This document shows, piece after piece, positions 47,677 to 59,831 of a DNA stretch of 64,000 bases. This DNA is from Liolophura sinensis (Eukaryota; Mollusca; Polyplacophora; Chitonida; Chitonidae). The DNA is taken from positions 8,178,281 to 8,242,280 of the forward strand of contig NC_088301.1 of assembly GCF_032854445.1 (NCBI RefSeq). The letters are read 5' to 3'. The position numbers were made by a program, and so were the translations under genes. Position 1 is the stretch's first letter. The number at the start of each line of letters is the position of its first letter. The notes under the pieces were generated by a model. That model was given only the letters and a program-made list of their open reading frames with translations, did no database searches and was not told where the DNA came from.

Positions 47677-48092
47677 CTAAAAATCCGTGTCAGTGGCACT
47701 TTAAGTGATAACATCTAAAAATCCGTGTCAGTGGCACTTTAAGTGATAGCATCTAAAAATCCGTGTCAGTGGCACTTTAAGTGATAACATCTAAAATCCG
47801 TGTCAGTGGCACTTTAAGTGATATCATCTAAAAATCCGTGTCAGTGGCACTTTAAGTGATAGCATCTAAAAATCCGTGTCAGTGGCACTTTAAGTGATAG
47901 CATCTAAAAATCCGTGTCAGTGGCATTTTAAGTGATATCATCTAAAAATCCGTGTCAGTGGCACTTTAAGTGATAGCATCTAAAAATCCGTGTCAGTGGC
48001 GCTTTAAGTGATATCATCTAAAAATCCGTGTCAGTGGCACTTTAAGTGATATCATCTAAACATCCGTGTCAGTGGCACTTTAAGTGACAGCA
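47677..48092. repeat. 38-bp minisatellite, 11 copies, in the last intron of receptor 2
   Basis: Copies start at 47677, 47715, 47753, 47791, 47828, 47866, 47904, 47942, 47980, 48018 and 48056 (ctaaaaatccgtgtcagtgg, then cactttaagtgatagcat). Copies differ at one to three bases, and one is 37 bp. This is the same intron that carries the 27-bp array in receptor 1, but the units are unrelated. Confidence 0.97.
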
Positions 48093-49367
48093 AACACTGA
48101 GAACTATACCAGGATCAAATCCAAAGCTGTATGTTGTATAGTGGGTAGCCATATAACACAAATAACTTAACTCTTAGCGTATAATTATTTATTATTGTCT
48201 TTTGATTCTGGTTTAACGCCACACTTAAAGGGATACAGAATCAACGCTGATTGGCTGACAGTGGGTTAGCTTCTTGGGTTAAATCTTAGGACCTTTACAT
48301 TTATACAGGCAAGTGCGCTGCAAATGTAAAACTGCTATTAAATCCAACGTTAGCGTCATAAATTAAGGATGATATTAAGCGTGTTTATTACGACTTTAAT
48401 GACCGAAGATCAGAATTGTCTAGTTTTTATTTTAACACAATTGGTTATATATACGACATGATAAAACTGTAAATCTATAAAAACATTAAAATAACGCCAT
48501 GAAAACAGATCAAAAATCTATAAAAGCCTTCGTAGATAAATCTCCAAATGACAGAACACAAGAAGGAACAAAGGCTTTTAATTTTTTTTTTGTCATTGAA
48601 AAAAGAGACTATAACTTCGCCCGACTTTGAGATAACAACTTTCCATTGACGACTAGGACAGGGGAAACTCATTCCACCGCTGAAAATACTTCCCTCAGTG
48701 AATTTTTTGTTAGTAAATAAATTCTCGCTTCTCAATCGGCAAAAAAGTCAACCAGTATTGTAACATCGCTGTCGCGTTTAAAGTCGAAGAAACATAATAG
48801 ATACATAAAGTTCAGATGAAAGAGTGCGAAAGGTTAGTTGAGTTGTAAATGTGATCTCCAATATTTTTCGATTCTTATTTGGAGAGAAAAAGACACTTGG
48901 AAATAACTTTTGTATTGCCGGTTTTTTCTTGGTATTTCTTGGTATATATCGTAATAATATTATATTTGAATGAGAAACAAATGTTTAATAAATATATGTG
49001 TACAAGAATTTTATCTTTTCATCCAACAAATGTGTTCGACCTGGATTTTGATCATATTCATATTTTTAATACATTCATAAATATTATCATAATTCAGATT
49101 AAATGCCTATGTTTGGATATAAACAACAAATTTGCATTCACATAAATTTATTAAACATGGATGCATGACATCCTTATGTAAACATTATTATGCAAAGACG
49201 ATATATACCAAGCGGTAGTCTCAGTTACCCACTATACAAAAATATTTTCAAAAACCCTTTTCCCCTGAAAGGGAGACAATGTTATAGACACTATTTACGA
49301 ATAAGTTTCCACACTCTTTTATCTGATTTTGGCATCATTTTTATGTCCTCTTCGCCTTTAACCTTAC
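48093..49367. other. Receptor 2 last intron, remainder
   Basis: AT-rich. No recognised element. Open frames (48475-48735, 48879-49145) are low-complexity. Confidence 0.5.
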
Positions 49368-49561
49368 CTGGACAGAGTAAAGTAGATAACCGGGTTCAGG
49401 AAACTGTTTCCAAAGGCAACAGAGGAGAGTATGAACCAGGGGAGGCGATGATAAGCCGGCATGGCGGAGATGGTGTTATTGGCTAGCAGATACTCGTATA
49501 TGGTTAGCGGTCCCCAGCATAACACGAAAACGATCAGCATCACCACTAGCATTTTCACAAC
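49368..49561 (-). CDS. Receptor 2, exon with TM6 and TM7
   Basis: A 194-nt exon between acatatttttttag and gtaagg on the minus strand, starting in phase 0 and ending two bases into an arginine codon. It encodes TM6 (MLVVMLIVFVLCWGPLTIYE, with the CWxP region), extracellular loop 3 and TM7 (SSVAFGNSFLNPVIYFTLS) with a canonical NPxxY. Same phases as receptor 1 exon 8459-8649 (191 nt). Unlike that exon, its donor is followed by unique sequence. Confidence 0.94.
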
Positions 49562-50874
49562 CTAAAAAATATGTGCACAGGCTCGTAAGTGAACTGAATG
49601 GGGTGTGCTGTCTGATGAAATCGATCGGGTTTGCATTACAAAGTCTAGCATTGCGTACACATAACCATGACTTTGCCATGTTATGTACCACAGGCTGTCT
49701 TGGATGATATGTGCACGTAACTATAACTTGTTCATAATGCACTCGAACTTACATACACAGATTAGTTTACACGGCGACTCCATCCTATGGAATGATTTGC
49801 GCCACTTGTTTCAGGGATTTAGGATGTGCCAATTAACAATGGCCAATCCATAGACAACTATTGCCAGAACAATGTGGCCTAAAATAAGTGGATCCTACAT
49901 AAATAATTCCCCAAAGCATAAAAACTAAATTTGCGTTTTTCGGTGAACAAAACATGGTCCTCAAAGTTGAGTTAATAATTCCAAAGAATTGTTCATAATG
50001 TGTAGTTCTGGATGCTATGGTAATTACGTATACCTTGAGAGCAATGCGGATACGTAACCATACCTTGACCATGTTGCATTCCGTAATATACCTTTACATA
50101 TTATTATGTTCATAGCACTGATTGCCGTGGTTACTTGCTTAAACATGCTACAACCAAGAAACGTGTCTGCAGACATCAAGGATAATCCGAATCAGGACAA
50201 ATAGGAAATCAGCCAAAATAAACCAAAGTCAGTTAAATCTGAAAATTATGTTCAATATATACACAAAGCTTAAATTAATTAAAAATTAGTTACAGAACTT
50301 AAATAAAAACCTCTGGTTTTCAAAGTGGCGATTTTGTACACATGCGATTAACATTCTTTTGTATCAAAAGAGTGACTGATTGTGAACCGTGTGACCCTGT
50401 GGCTAATGAAAAACAACAAAATGATTGGAATCCACGTGTCTGAATGCTAACACACATGCATTTCTATCATCATTGATTTTGATGTGAAACAATGGCTTTA
50501 CAAGTATGGTTCTAGAGTGAGCAGTGCTGAAGCAGTGGTTGAAATTACTCATTAAAAACGTCATCTCTTAAAGTGTTTTACGTTAATATCGGGTGTATCT
50601 GCCGTGAGCCTGGATGCAAGCCTGAACCCTTCTCCTCATACCACCTGTCAGCCTCTTGATACTCTGAAGGGGAAATCGCAGCCATTCCTCGTGCCAGGCA
50701 GCTTCCAAGTGGGTCACGTACAGGAGGATCCCTTGCATGCACACGAGTATTACGTTCATTAACAATCCAAGAGATAAATAAATAAGTAAATCAATAAATA
50801 AACCGTCAAATAAATAAATAGTCAAATAATTAAATATTAAACGAGTTCTGTTATTGAAATACGAAACACTGTAC
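49562..50874. other. Receptor 2 intron with a Tc1/mariner fragment
   Basis: A 1.3-kb intron between microexon and TM6 exon. Apart from the transposase fragment at 50583-50720, nothing is recognised. Confidence 0.5.
50583..50720 (-). pseudogene. Tc1/mariner transposase C-terminal fragment
   Basis: The minus-strand frame reads HLEAAWHEEWLRFPLQSIKR, then LTGGMRRRVQACIQAHGRY and stops. This is the end of the DD34E-type transposase catalytic region of Tc1-like elements (the block with xEEWxxIPxxxIxxLxxSMxxRxxxxIxxxGGxTxY layout). The upstream part is out of frame or lost, and no inverted ends were found, so this is a dead fragment in an intron of receptor 2. Confidence 0.75.
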
Positions 50875-50926
50875 CTGCATTCGAGAACGGGTAGAATTGT
50901 CCTTCACGCCTTCACCTTTTTTCGAT
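50875..50926 (-). CDS. Receptor 2, 52-nt microexon in intracellular loop 3
   Basis: Between ccatttttttcag and gtacag on the minus strand. It completes a glycine codon and adds SKKGEGVKDNSTRSRMQ, then ends in phase 0. Its basic content suits intracellular loop 3. It is recognised mainly because receptor 1 has a 46-nt exon with the same phases at the same place. Confidence 0.8.
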
Positions 50927-51598
50927 CTGAAAAAAATGGTCGAAAACATATGTATGAAGCGTCGATATTTTCACATGGCTAATGTTTCTAACATAATTAG
51001 ATTTGTCGAGAGCCGACAAAACACGATGTTCCACCCTGAAAAATGCAATAATTGTTTAATTATACCGCATAACCCATCACACTCAAGACTTTATCTACGT
51101 TTCCATACGTGAATGGGTCAGGGTAGGGAAGTACGGACTGTCAACACAGCAACTCTCAAAGCAGACGGCAGATGTGACGTAATACAGCACAAATGGGAGA
51201 CTACCTATAAGACGAGACCAAAAATGAATGTGATGTAGAACAATTAGCGTGTTACCTTGCATTTGTTTCTTTAATGACGTCACAGCGTGCAACATCACGA
51301 AATACTGAACCCCACGTGACGTGATATTATCCAATGAATGAAAGATAAATTTATACGACGGCGGCCAGAATAATTGTGGGAGGAATTTATTGAAAGTGTT
51401 ATTACAGATGCTTACATAGTAGCAACTTATACGCACTCTGTAGAAGTGATGTCAAAAGCTTTATTTGCTCTCGCATCAAACATTCTAAAAAAAGCAAATC
51501 AAAGAACAATTTTGTGGGTAGACTTCACCTCAACGTTTAAGATCACTTCTTGTATTGTTGTTTAACACTATTATTTAAAGTATTCTCCGCACTCTTAC
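50927..51598. other. Receptor 2 intron
   Basis: No further element recognised. Confidence 0.5.
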
Positions 51599-51810
51599 CC
51601 ATTTCCTGCCTGGAGAGCACCTGAAGATTTGGAGCTGCGCAGTAAGACTTTCATGACCTTCAAGTAAGCCGGTAGCATTGCTCCCAAGGGCAGAACGAAA
51701 GTCACAAGGAGCATGGACATGGCGAATGCTGACCCAGCGTTGCCAGACCAGGACAGCTCACAGTTGTTACGCTCGTTATCCAGCCCAGGGATATTTTTTG
51801 CAGAGAAAGT
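51599..51810 (-). CDS. Receptor 2, exon with extracellular loop 2, TM5 and start of loop 3
   Basis: A 212-nt exon between ttgtttcaatcattgcag and gtaaga on the minus strand, starting in phase 0 and ending two bases into a codon. It encodes extracellular loop 2 with the conserved cysteine (ERNNCELSWSG), TM5 (FAMSMLLVTFVLPLGAMLPA) and the start of loop 3 (YLKVMKVLLRSSKSSGALQ). Same phases as receptor 1 exon 5097-5296. Confidence 0.92.
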
Positions 51811-52496
51811 CTGCAATGATTGAAATAAACAATTCTGATGATGTTACGTTACAGTACATTGGATGTCAGATGCTAATTTAAAAAGCGTTAGATGAAAATG
51901 AAGAATAACTTCGAATTCGCTCAGGACTTTGCAGTTAAGTTTTACATCAGAGATATTTTTAAAACTACTCTTCACAACTGCGAAAATTACACAAATGCAG
52001 AGATGTGGCTGAAATATTGTGGATGTGGCGCTAAGCCATAATCATTCTATAGTAAGTTTTATATGAGACAATTTTTTTTTAAATTTATCAAAATCATTGT
52101 CCAACCATCTGAAACCGTAGTGCTTCCACACATTATACAAAGTGACCCTTTGCGCCCGGCCACTATAGACTATGATTTGGACATCATGTTTGTAGATAAG
52201 CTCCCGCACTGCCGGGTAGGAACAGCTGGTGTTTACTTTGCCTAGAAATCAGCTGCACTCATTTTACCTATGCATAGGCTTCAACACTGTTTTGAGCAAA
52301 AATTACTTGTCCCACTCCATGTAAATTACAATTGTGCACAAGCTGGGTTAAGCGTTTTCCTACATAACTGTTACCCTCTGTGCAATATATTTATTAGTTT
52401 ATTTGACTGGTGTATTACGCCGTGCTTATTCAAACCACTGCCCTGAGAAGATTAGAGATGGCGGACTCAGGAGGGCTCTCTACCTGAACCTTGGAC

Positions 52497-52704
52497 TGAT
52501 TGATTTATTCATTTGATTAGTGTTTTACGACGTTTTGAAGAATGTGTCACTTTGCACGACGGCGGCCAGAATTTTGGTGGGAGGAAACCGGGCAGAGCCC
52601 GCCCGAAACCCACGACCATCCGCAGGTTGCTGAAGGTCTTCCCACGTACAATCGGAGAGGGTGCAGCATGAGCTGGATTTGAACTCACAGCGACCGCATT
52701 TATG
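52497..52704 (-). mobile_element. Type 1 SINE, head truncated
   Basis: Minus-strand copy with tail (aaaacactaatcaaatgaat), body including ggtttcgggcgggctctgcc, and part of the B-box region; the 5' end is lost. A further tail-only fragment lies at 52393-52435. Confidence 0.88.
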
Positions 52705-53011
52705 CTGTTCAATATATAATAGTATGGTGCCGTTAAACAACAATAAATATTAAATAATAAACAAATAAATATTATCTTTTATTTAGACATAGATTATTGT
52801 CACTTTAAAATACATTTTAAATGGTAATTTAATAGTTTACCACAAAATAACCTATTAAACCCTACAAACTTTTTATATCTTGCTTGGTATTATTAGTATG
52901 ATACTAAATGTATACTTTACACTATTGAACTGTTACAAATAACCATTACCACCATCAACAAAAGCCATGATGTTTTTATTTTACTGCACACATTCTGATT
53001 CATCACTTCTT

Positions 53012-53174
53012 GAGTACACTTCATTCAAACTGACTTTCTGAGTACACTTCATTCAAACTGACTTTCTGAGTACACTTCATTCAAACTGACTTTCTGAGTA
53101 CACTTCATTCAAACTGACTTTCTGAGTACAATTCATTCAAACTGACTTTCTGAGTACACTTCATTCAAACTGTA
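53012..53174. repeat. 28-bp minisatellite, 6 copies
   Basis: Copies of ttcattcaaactgactttct plus gagtacac start at 53020, 53048, 53076, 53104, 53132 and 53160. Nearly perfect, so recent. Confidence 0.97.
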
Positions 53175-53341
53175 CGGTAGTTTGGCGTTATGAACATATC
53201 ATGCTGAATTCTCAAGTTATTGGAACAGGAATATATCAAAGTTCCAAATAACATTCCGACCCCTTCAAGTTATTCTGTCTTATCTATCTGCCTTTTTATC
53301 AAGTGACAATACTTCAAAGGGTACAAGACAGAACGATGAAA

Positions 53342-53490
53342 TGATTTGATTTGATTTGATCTGATTGGTGTTTCACGCTGTACCCAAGAATATTTTACTT
53401 ATACGACGGCGACCAGTATAATGGTGGGAGGAAGACCCACGACCATTCGCAGGTTGCTGGTAAACCTTCCTAAGTACACGATGAAAGGAA
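53342..53490 (-). mobile_element. Truncated type 1 SINE
   Basis: Minus-strand tail and body (gtgtttcacgctgtacccaa; acgaccattcgcaggttgct), preceded by a TTTGA run. The head is missing. Confidence 0.85.
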
Positions 53491-54088
53491 CATGTCACAA
53501 ATAAACCTGATAAGTAAACCATCTTGGACATCTTATACATAAATATTATGTTTAGTGTCTCATTTCTGCTTTGCCTTCAACCCGAGCATCACGTTAATAT
53601 AAATATTCCAATCTAAGTACACCAAAAACCAAACCGACGGTGAGTTCATCTTTGTTGCACCCAAAAGTCAATGTGGGCAAAAGGAAAAAAGTAATTCAAA
53701 TGTTGGTGACAGACACATTGAAAAATACATCAGAGGCCAATTCCACAAAGACAATTCTGACTTAAATAAAACAAAAAAACAAACAAAGAAAAAACAAAAC
53801 AAAACAAAACCTTCTTACAATGCTTGGTTTTTAGTTTTAGAAGCTGAAGTTATATACATTCCTCTTTAGATAACATTGATGAGGTTGTCAAAATTTTACA
53901 TTACAATGTTTGAAATAAGCTCTAAAATCAAGTTTCAAATTTTGACATAAGTCGAAACTAGCTTTTTGGTTCGGCCCCAGACACGGTAAAACCATAGCGT
54001 CCTAATTTGTGGGTGAGATAAATGTAGTAAACGCGGTTACCAAAAAAAAAATGGATATAGAAAAACGTTGGCTTTTACCGTTACTCAC

Positions 54089-54212
54089 CGAGCGTAAGGT
54101 TACCGGGGAGCAAATGGCTAGACTGAGGATCCAGGTGACAACAACTGCAATACGAGCCCTGGCCACGGTGCAGTAAGACTTGGCATGCAGGGGGATGCAC
54201 ACAGCGATGTAC
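54089..54212 (-). CDS. Receptor 2, exon with intracellular loop 2 and TM4
   Basis: A 124-nt exon between cgcttgttctag and gtgagt on the minus strand. It completes the DRY arginine codon and ends in phase 0. It encodes YIAVCIPLHAKSYCTVARAR (post-DRY and loop 2) and TM4 (IAVVVTWILSLAICSPVTL) with the conserved Trp and Pro. Identical length and phases to receptor 1 exon 3930-4053. Confidence 0.93.
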
Positions 54213-54409
54213 CTAGAACAAGCGGTAACACATCACTAGCGTTACCCAACTTTTTTTTTTTTTTACCTTTTGTATTGGTTGAGGACACCGCTACCAGTTT
54301 GCCCATTCCTGCATCGATTAGTAATTCATATATGCATATAATCCTATTTTTGCTTTAAGTTAAATTTTATTTCAATGTAAATGGGGTTAAGCACAAATGA
54401 AATATTTCA

Positions 54410-54410
<1 letters not shown>

Positions 54411-54483
<73 letters not shown>
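54411..54483. repeat. (AT)n microsatellite
   Basis: About 35 uninterrupted AT pairs. Confidence 0.99.
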
Positions 54484-54486
<3 letters not shown>

Positions 54487-55050
54487 AATGAAAATAACTA
54501 AATCCTGGTAACCTCGGCCTGTTACCTATAACGTCCCTATACCACTACTTCTGGGAAAAGACCTCTGAAAATCGAAGTAGGCATCACTAAATAGACCACG
54601 TAAAACTATACATCAGTATACTTTCTTCTATTTCTTTTTGATTTTTATGAAAAGAATTTAAGGCGTTCAAACATTTTAATTCTAAGGTGGGCTTTATGGA
54701 CCATACTATAAGAGATGAGGAACTCTAACGTCAAAGAACGTTTTTTCAACTCTACTCAAGACAATGAATGTTGCAATAGCTTTTTTTACTTATGGGTAAA
54801 AGATTACTGAAATAATGTTCCCCAAAATTCCTTCCTTCTGGTGAACATCAGGAAAAAAAGGTGATTTGACGTCAGAGTTCCTACATAATGTCAGTATGGC
54901 TCATAAAGCCCACCACAGTATTCATATATTTGAATGCCTTTCAACACTCGTAAAAAAATCAGCAAAAATAAATCAAAGTATTTTTATGCATACTTTTTAG
55001 TTGTCTGTATGATGAGCCTTACTTCATACTTTAGCTTTTTTACAACCGTG

Positions 55051-55150
55051 TGTTTATTTGCTTGGGTCTTACGCCGTGCCTAACAATTTTTCAGTCATAT
55101 GACGACGAGGAGCCATTATACGTTCATATAGGTGAGGCCGAGTACTGTAA
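55051..55150 (-). mobile_element. Type 2 SINE tail
   Basis: On the minus strand the tail reads cgtcgtcatatgactgaaaa then attgttaggcacggcgtaag, matching 61278-61320. Confidence 0.75.
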
Positions 55151-56473
55151 CAGTATCAGGATGTACAATGTAACATAAAAGCAACATATACATTGTCAAT
55201 AACACGTGCTGATCTTTTTCACCTATTCACATCAGGCAACATCATGGAAAGATAAATACAAAATCAAGTTTTTGTGTTTTTTTCGCTGATACAGGTATAT
55301 GCTCTCCTGGTAAACACACAAATAAGATTTTATCTTAGAACAAATTGCACAATTAAATCATTATTCTCTAAAGATTAAGTTTGTGAGGTAAGATCAGTTT
55401 TAGTATTACTAGTGTTTGTAGCTCCTAAGAAAAACAGCAGTTGTGTAAGGTGTGGGTAAGATGAGTCATTCAACATGGGGTAAGATGCGACATGGATCAA
55501 CTTACCCCATGGGCACATATTGTGAACATATTTCGATGCTGATAGCTCAGTTATATGTGAAACATGTTCATATGGCTTCATTTTCGTCTTCTGCTGTCAC
55601 TCATCTTGTCAGTCACCCTATTTAGTTTAGTACAGTATTTAGTTATTTCTTGAGTGTAAAGTGAATATATCTGATTTCCGATCAACCCTGGTTAGCATAA
55701 CCTTAAGACAAGCGAGGGGAAAAGGCACTCATTAATGTATATTCAGAAGCATCTGGGCGAGTGGACATTATTTTCTTTGTCAACAGGAAGGACGAAACCT
55801 GTTCCATGAATGATAACATTGTTCAAAAACTCCCTGAGCCCCCCCCACACTTAGGCAATCTGCCCGAAGATCAACTATGCTCAAAATCCTCTGTGACTTA
55901 ACACAGGCACGTTTAAATACAAGTGCGTTATCCAGACTTTGTAAAACTTGTGCTGAGAAAAATATTTCCTTTTTAATTATTGCTGTCATTTTGACAACAT
56001 TGCAACCTGCATTACAATGCCACTCTAGACAGAGCCTGAAGGAACCAAACAGTAAAATATTTGCAGATTACTAAATATAACAACACTGAAATAAAAGAGT
56101 TTATTTTATAATAGATTAAGAGTACTCACCTTTTCATGTGACGGCTCAGCTCACCCCACCCTATGGATTCACGGGGCAAGATGGTTCAGAAAGCCAACAC
56201 ATTTATTTGGCATCTAGCACAAAACTATGTCAAATTTAAGACATAGTGTCCTTTATGCATTCATTTATAAATGCCACCTAAGTCCAAATAGTTTGTATTT
56301 GATAAAATGAAATATTGTATATTTCTGATTATAGGTTTAAAAAATTGACTCATCCTACCTGGTCTCCCCTACTGTATTTTCATTGCTGCCTAAGTGCTGA
56401 CACGAGATATTAAATCCCCCCAGTCGCATTCTAAAACAACCGTTAGTAACTGAGAATTATCGGATTAACGTAC

Positions 56474-56598
56474 CTATCCAGTGCAATAATCGCCATAGTA
56501 GTCGTAGAGATGACGATAGAGAAATAACGGATATAATACCACCCCCGACACAACACAGGTCCCAAAATGAACGTCTGCTCGAAATATCTGTGAAACAA
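56474..56598 (-). CDS. Receptor 2, exon with TM3 (first recognised exon)
   Basis: A 125-nt exon between ccgtttttgttccag and gtacgt on the minus strand, starting in phase 0 and ending inside the DRY arginine codon. It encodes extracellular loop 1 (FHRYFEQTFILGPVLC with the TM3 cysteine) and TM3 (YIRYFSIVISTTTMAIIALD). Length and phases equal receptor 1 exon 3070-3194. The preceding TM1-TM2 and N-terminal exons were not found between here and the window end; they may lie beyond 64000 or be too diverged to see by eye. Confidence 0.92.
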
Positions 56599-59500
56599 CT
56601 GGAACAAAAACGGACAAGGTAACTGCATCATCTATGTATCGCTTAGTTTATAAAACTTGTAAGCTGTTCTCAAATTGAACTCCTGGGGTTAAGCAAAATG
56701 TGTTTTCAAATTGTGACATGTTGTTGTTTTAGATTCCCATCAAATCTTAGAACTGGCTCTACTGGTATTTATTTAATTTTATTATTGTTTGACAACCTAA
56801 TCCACGCGTTTCATTCGAACTATGTCTACCAGTCGTATGGTTTGAGAAACGGGAGTAACTACCGCCCATAATGGCGAGCTAATGACGAGCTATACTCGTG
56901 AACTCTTCCGTGTGTGACACGCGATGTGCCATATTGAATAGGTGGAAGGCAAATAGTCTCAATCATGATAGAACTTTATGTATGTCCACACAAGGCTCTG
57001 AAGCATTGGAGGCAGGGAAACCCAGACAATGCCTTGGCTGGTGACCAGTATTTATAATAATGATGTAAACATAGGCATGGAAGTCTCATGTTCTTTCGGT
57101 TTGAAGACAATTTATGTTGAGAAGCGGAATTTGGCATTACAGGAATAGGGGGGTTTTGAGTTCGGAATCTCTTTTATCTCTAAATGTAAAAAAGTCCTAC
57201 TTAATACCAAGTTAATGCTGACTGCCGTCGTATAGGTGAAATATAAAAGTAGGATTTTTTTTATCTTTCACGGCGAAAGAATTCGAAACTCCCCTGTTGT
57301 TTCCCGCAATGTAGAGTGAGAAGTCTTCATCCACTTTACAGCAGGACATTAGAACACTCTGTCTCGGTTGGCTCGGCTTAGTGCTTAATCACCAAGAATA
57401 AGATTATACCTTCAAGAACAACGACGTCCTAATTCAGGGCTGCACGTCGCATATATAATATAAAAAGATTACAACACAGAAAGGCGCAGTGTAGACGTTA
57501 TATACATGAAACAACGATTATGATCAGAGCAGATCTGGGTTTGGGCATCTTTATGGTACATGGATATTCTACGAATCCTCAAGTGAATACCGTTCTTGGA
57601 TCAAATCATTGTGCACTATAGTGATCCATTCAGATCCATTGCAATGTTGCGGTAACACACCCTGGATACTGATCAAAAACACAAGAGTACGCTGTACCTG
57701 GGGGTATTCGTGTGTGTTACGTCCCATTTCTTTTTCACTTATCGTATGAATCATTTCTACGTCCATCAAATAAGCATGCTCTGTACGCCAGAGAAAAAGT
57801 AAACAGACCTCTATGGTGTAGATTGATATCTTTTCAGTTGATAAGAATTAGAGTGTCTTCTGAAAACAAGGTCAAAAATTTATATCAAAGAGGCAGGGGG
57901 TCATGGATACAACAATTATCGTAAACAATATTAATGTAACATTTACAGGTTCTAGAGACCTATACTTTTGATAGTCGCATTTTTGAAGCAGACATGACCA
58001 TATAAATTCCAGATTTCATAATTTCGGCCAATGTGTTTCATGCCATTTTCATTTCTTATCTTCATTTATTTATTTATTTATTTATTTCTTGGATTGGTGT
58101 TTTACGCAGTACTCAAGAAATTATCATTTGTACGATGGCGGCCAGTTCTTTGAGTGCAGGTCATCTAAGCACCAACTTTTGGCGAGTTTACTGGCGAACT
58201 TTCCCACCTGCGACACAATTCACATTTGTGAAAGACGTGCAGTTAACAGTGATCTGCATGTAAGGCCACACAATTAAGAGCTGTCAACCACTTCTGACCT
58301 TAGGTGATGTAGCGTTTGATAGGTATAAAACAGGCGGTCTCGGCCTGCTCCCGGCATACAGGACACAGCCAGGAAAATGTTGAGCAGGTCTTTGAACGGT
58401 CATAATACTGCATTGTATTTAAATTGTACTACAAGGACTACACTAAAAAAAAAATCTGTTAATTTTTACAGAAAATCTTTTGTCTAAGTGATTATGGAAT
58501 GTAGTCTATTATTGTAGCATATTGTTTGGCTAAATATAACACACATAGCCTATTTATTCAAATTAATGATTCTATTAGACTAACAGGGCACTATGTTGAA
58601 CCTGACAGAATATTATGTTATAATAACAAAATTCATTGACACATCACTCAGACAACAGACTCTCTGTTAAAATTTACAGACATTTCTTAAAAATGTTTTT
58701 GAGTGTACACGCATTGGATCATCTAACAAGGTAATGAACAGCCGAGGTCAGAATCTGTAGGGACTAACATGTAAATTTATTCAATTTCAAGCAGTTTGCT
58801 GAATTATCAGAGTTGTGCAGAATCGGGCCGTTTATTCAATGGCCACTGTGACTTGGTTTTTCCCCCTTATTTTCGTTTATCTAGCTGAGGATGCAGTTCT
58901 ACAATGTCAAATCAGAATTCCTGCAAATGTCTCAATTTCAATGTCCCAAACATTTATTTCAGCTATTTGTATCATGACAGATTACAGGTCTTTCTGAAAT
59001 CCTCGGTTCAAACGAGTGCTGATTCGTGATGTCAATATAGATTTCTGGTGAAGATATTATAAGTATTTCTCCGAAGTATATTAATGAAAGATCGTACAGA
59101 GATTTTTTATTTTTTGATGCACGGAAGCGAACTCGTTTGATATACCCTATACCATGTCTATAGCCTTTGCTCGGGTCAGACAGGTGCGTTATGGCCCAAC
59201 TTCTAAGGGCTATATGACTGGTAATTGGTCAATTTAGACACAATAAAAATGTATCATTGAGAAATCTTTTCCAGGAAGTGTAAAAAAGAAAAAAAGAACA
59301 AAAGTCGCGCTTTCACCGAGGGGTTAGTATGACATTGCTGCGTGGCCGGTCACAGGTTTGTCATACGCATGCCCAGAGCATTGGAAAAAAACAAGTGTTC
59401 TCTTCGGGCCACCTATTAACAGACAGGACTTTTCATGCTTAGTTTTTAAATTTCTCGTCATTAATATATAATAAGGTCACATAATTGTGTGTGTGAAAAG

Positions 59501-59831
59501 CCTGCGGTGACAGACCTATACGTGTTCATTCGTACATATACGTTTATTTTACAGAAATTGCTTAAATACTGTTTCTTACATCTGCTTTAAATGTATTTGC
59601 TAACCTAGACGATGGTGGAGCAAAGGACGTCGATCGTCGCTAGAATCAATGGAAGCAACATAAAGCCTATACGGACAATGTTAAATTGAATTCTTATTTA
59701 TTGACTGATTAGTTGATTTATTGATTGGTGTTTAAATTCGCTCCCATCTGTTTTATAGGAGCAGGAAGAAACCGGGTTACGTGTCCCAAATACATCAACG
59801 ATCTGTGGCAGGTAACTATAGTGTGTGTTGT
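56599..59831. other. 5' intron or flank of receptor 2
   Basis: If the TM1-TM2 exon is further upstream, this is intron. It holds a truncated type 1 SINE at 58066-58200 (minus strand, ggattggtgttttacgcagt) and a small SINE scrap at 57220-57245. No exon was recognised. Confidence 0.45.

Larger units (their letters stand above)
51811..54088. other. Receptor 2 intron with SINEs and a minisatellite
   Basis: A 2.3-kb intron holding the SINE copies at 52393-52712 and 53342-53490 and the 28-bp array at 53012-53174. The rest is AT-rich. Confidence 0.6.
54213..56473. other. Receptor 2 intron with microsatellite and SINE tail
   Basis: Contains the (AT)n tract at 54411-54483 and a type 2 SINE tail on the minus strand at 55051-55150. 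No coding segment recognised. Confidence 0.55.

Noticed and set aside
47677-48092. CRISPR array
   Set aside because: Repeats are directly adjacent with no unique spacers, and the host is clearly eukaryotic.
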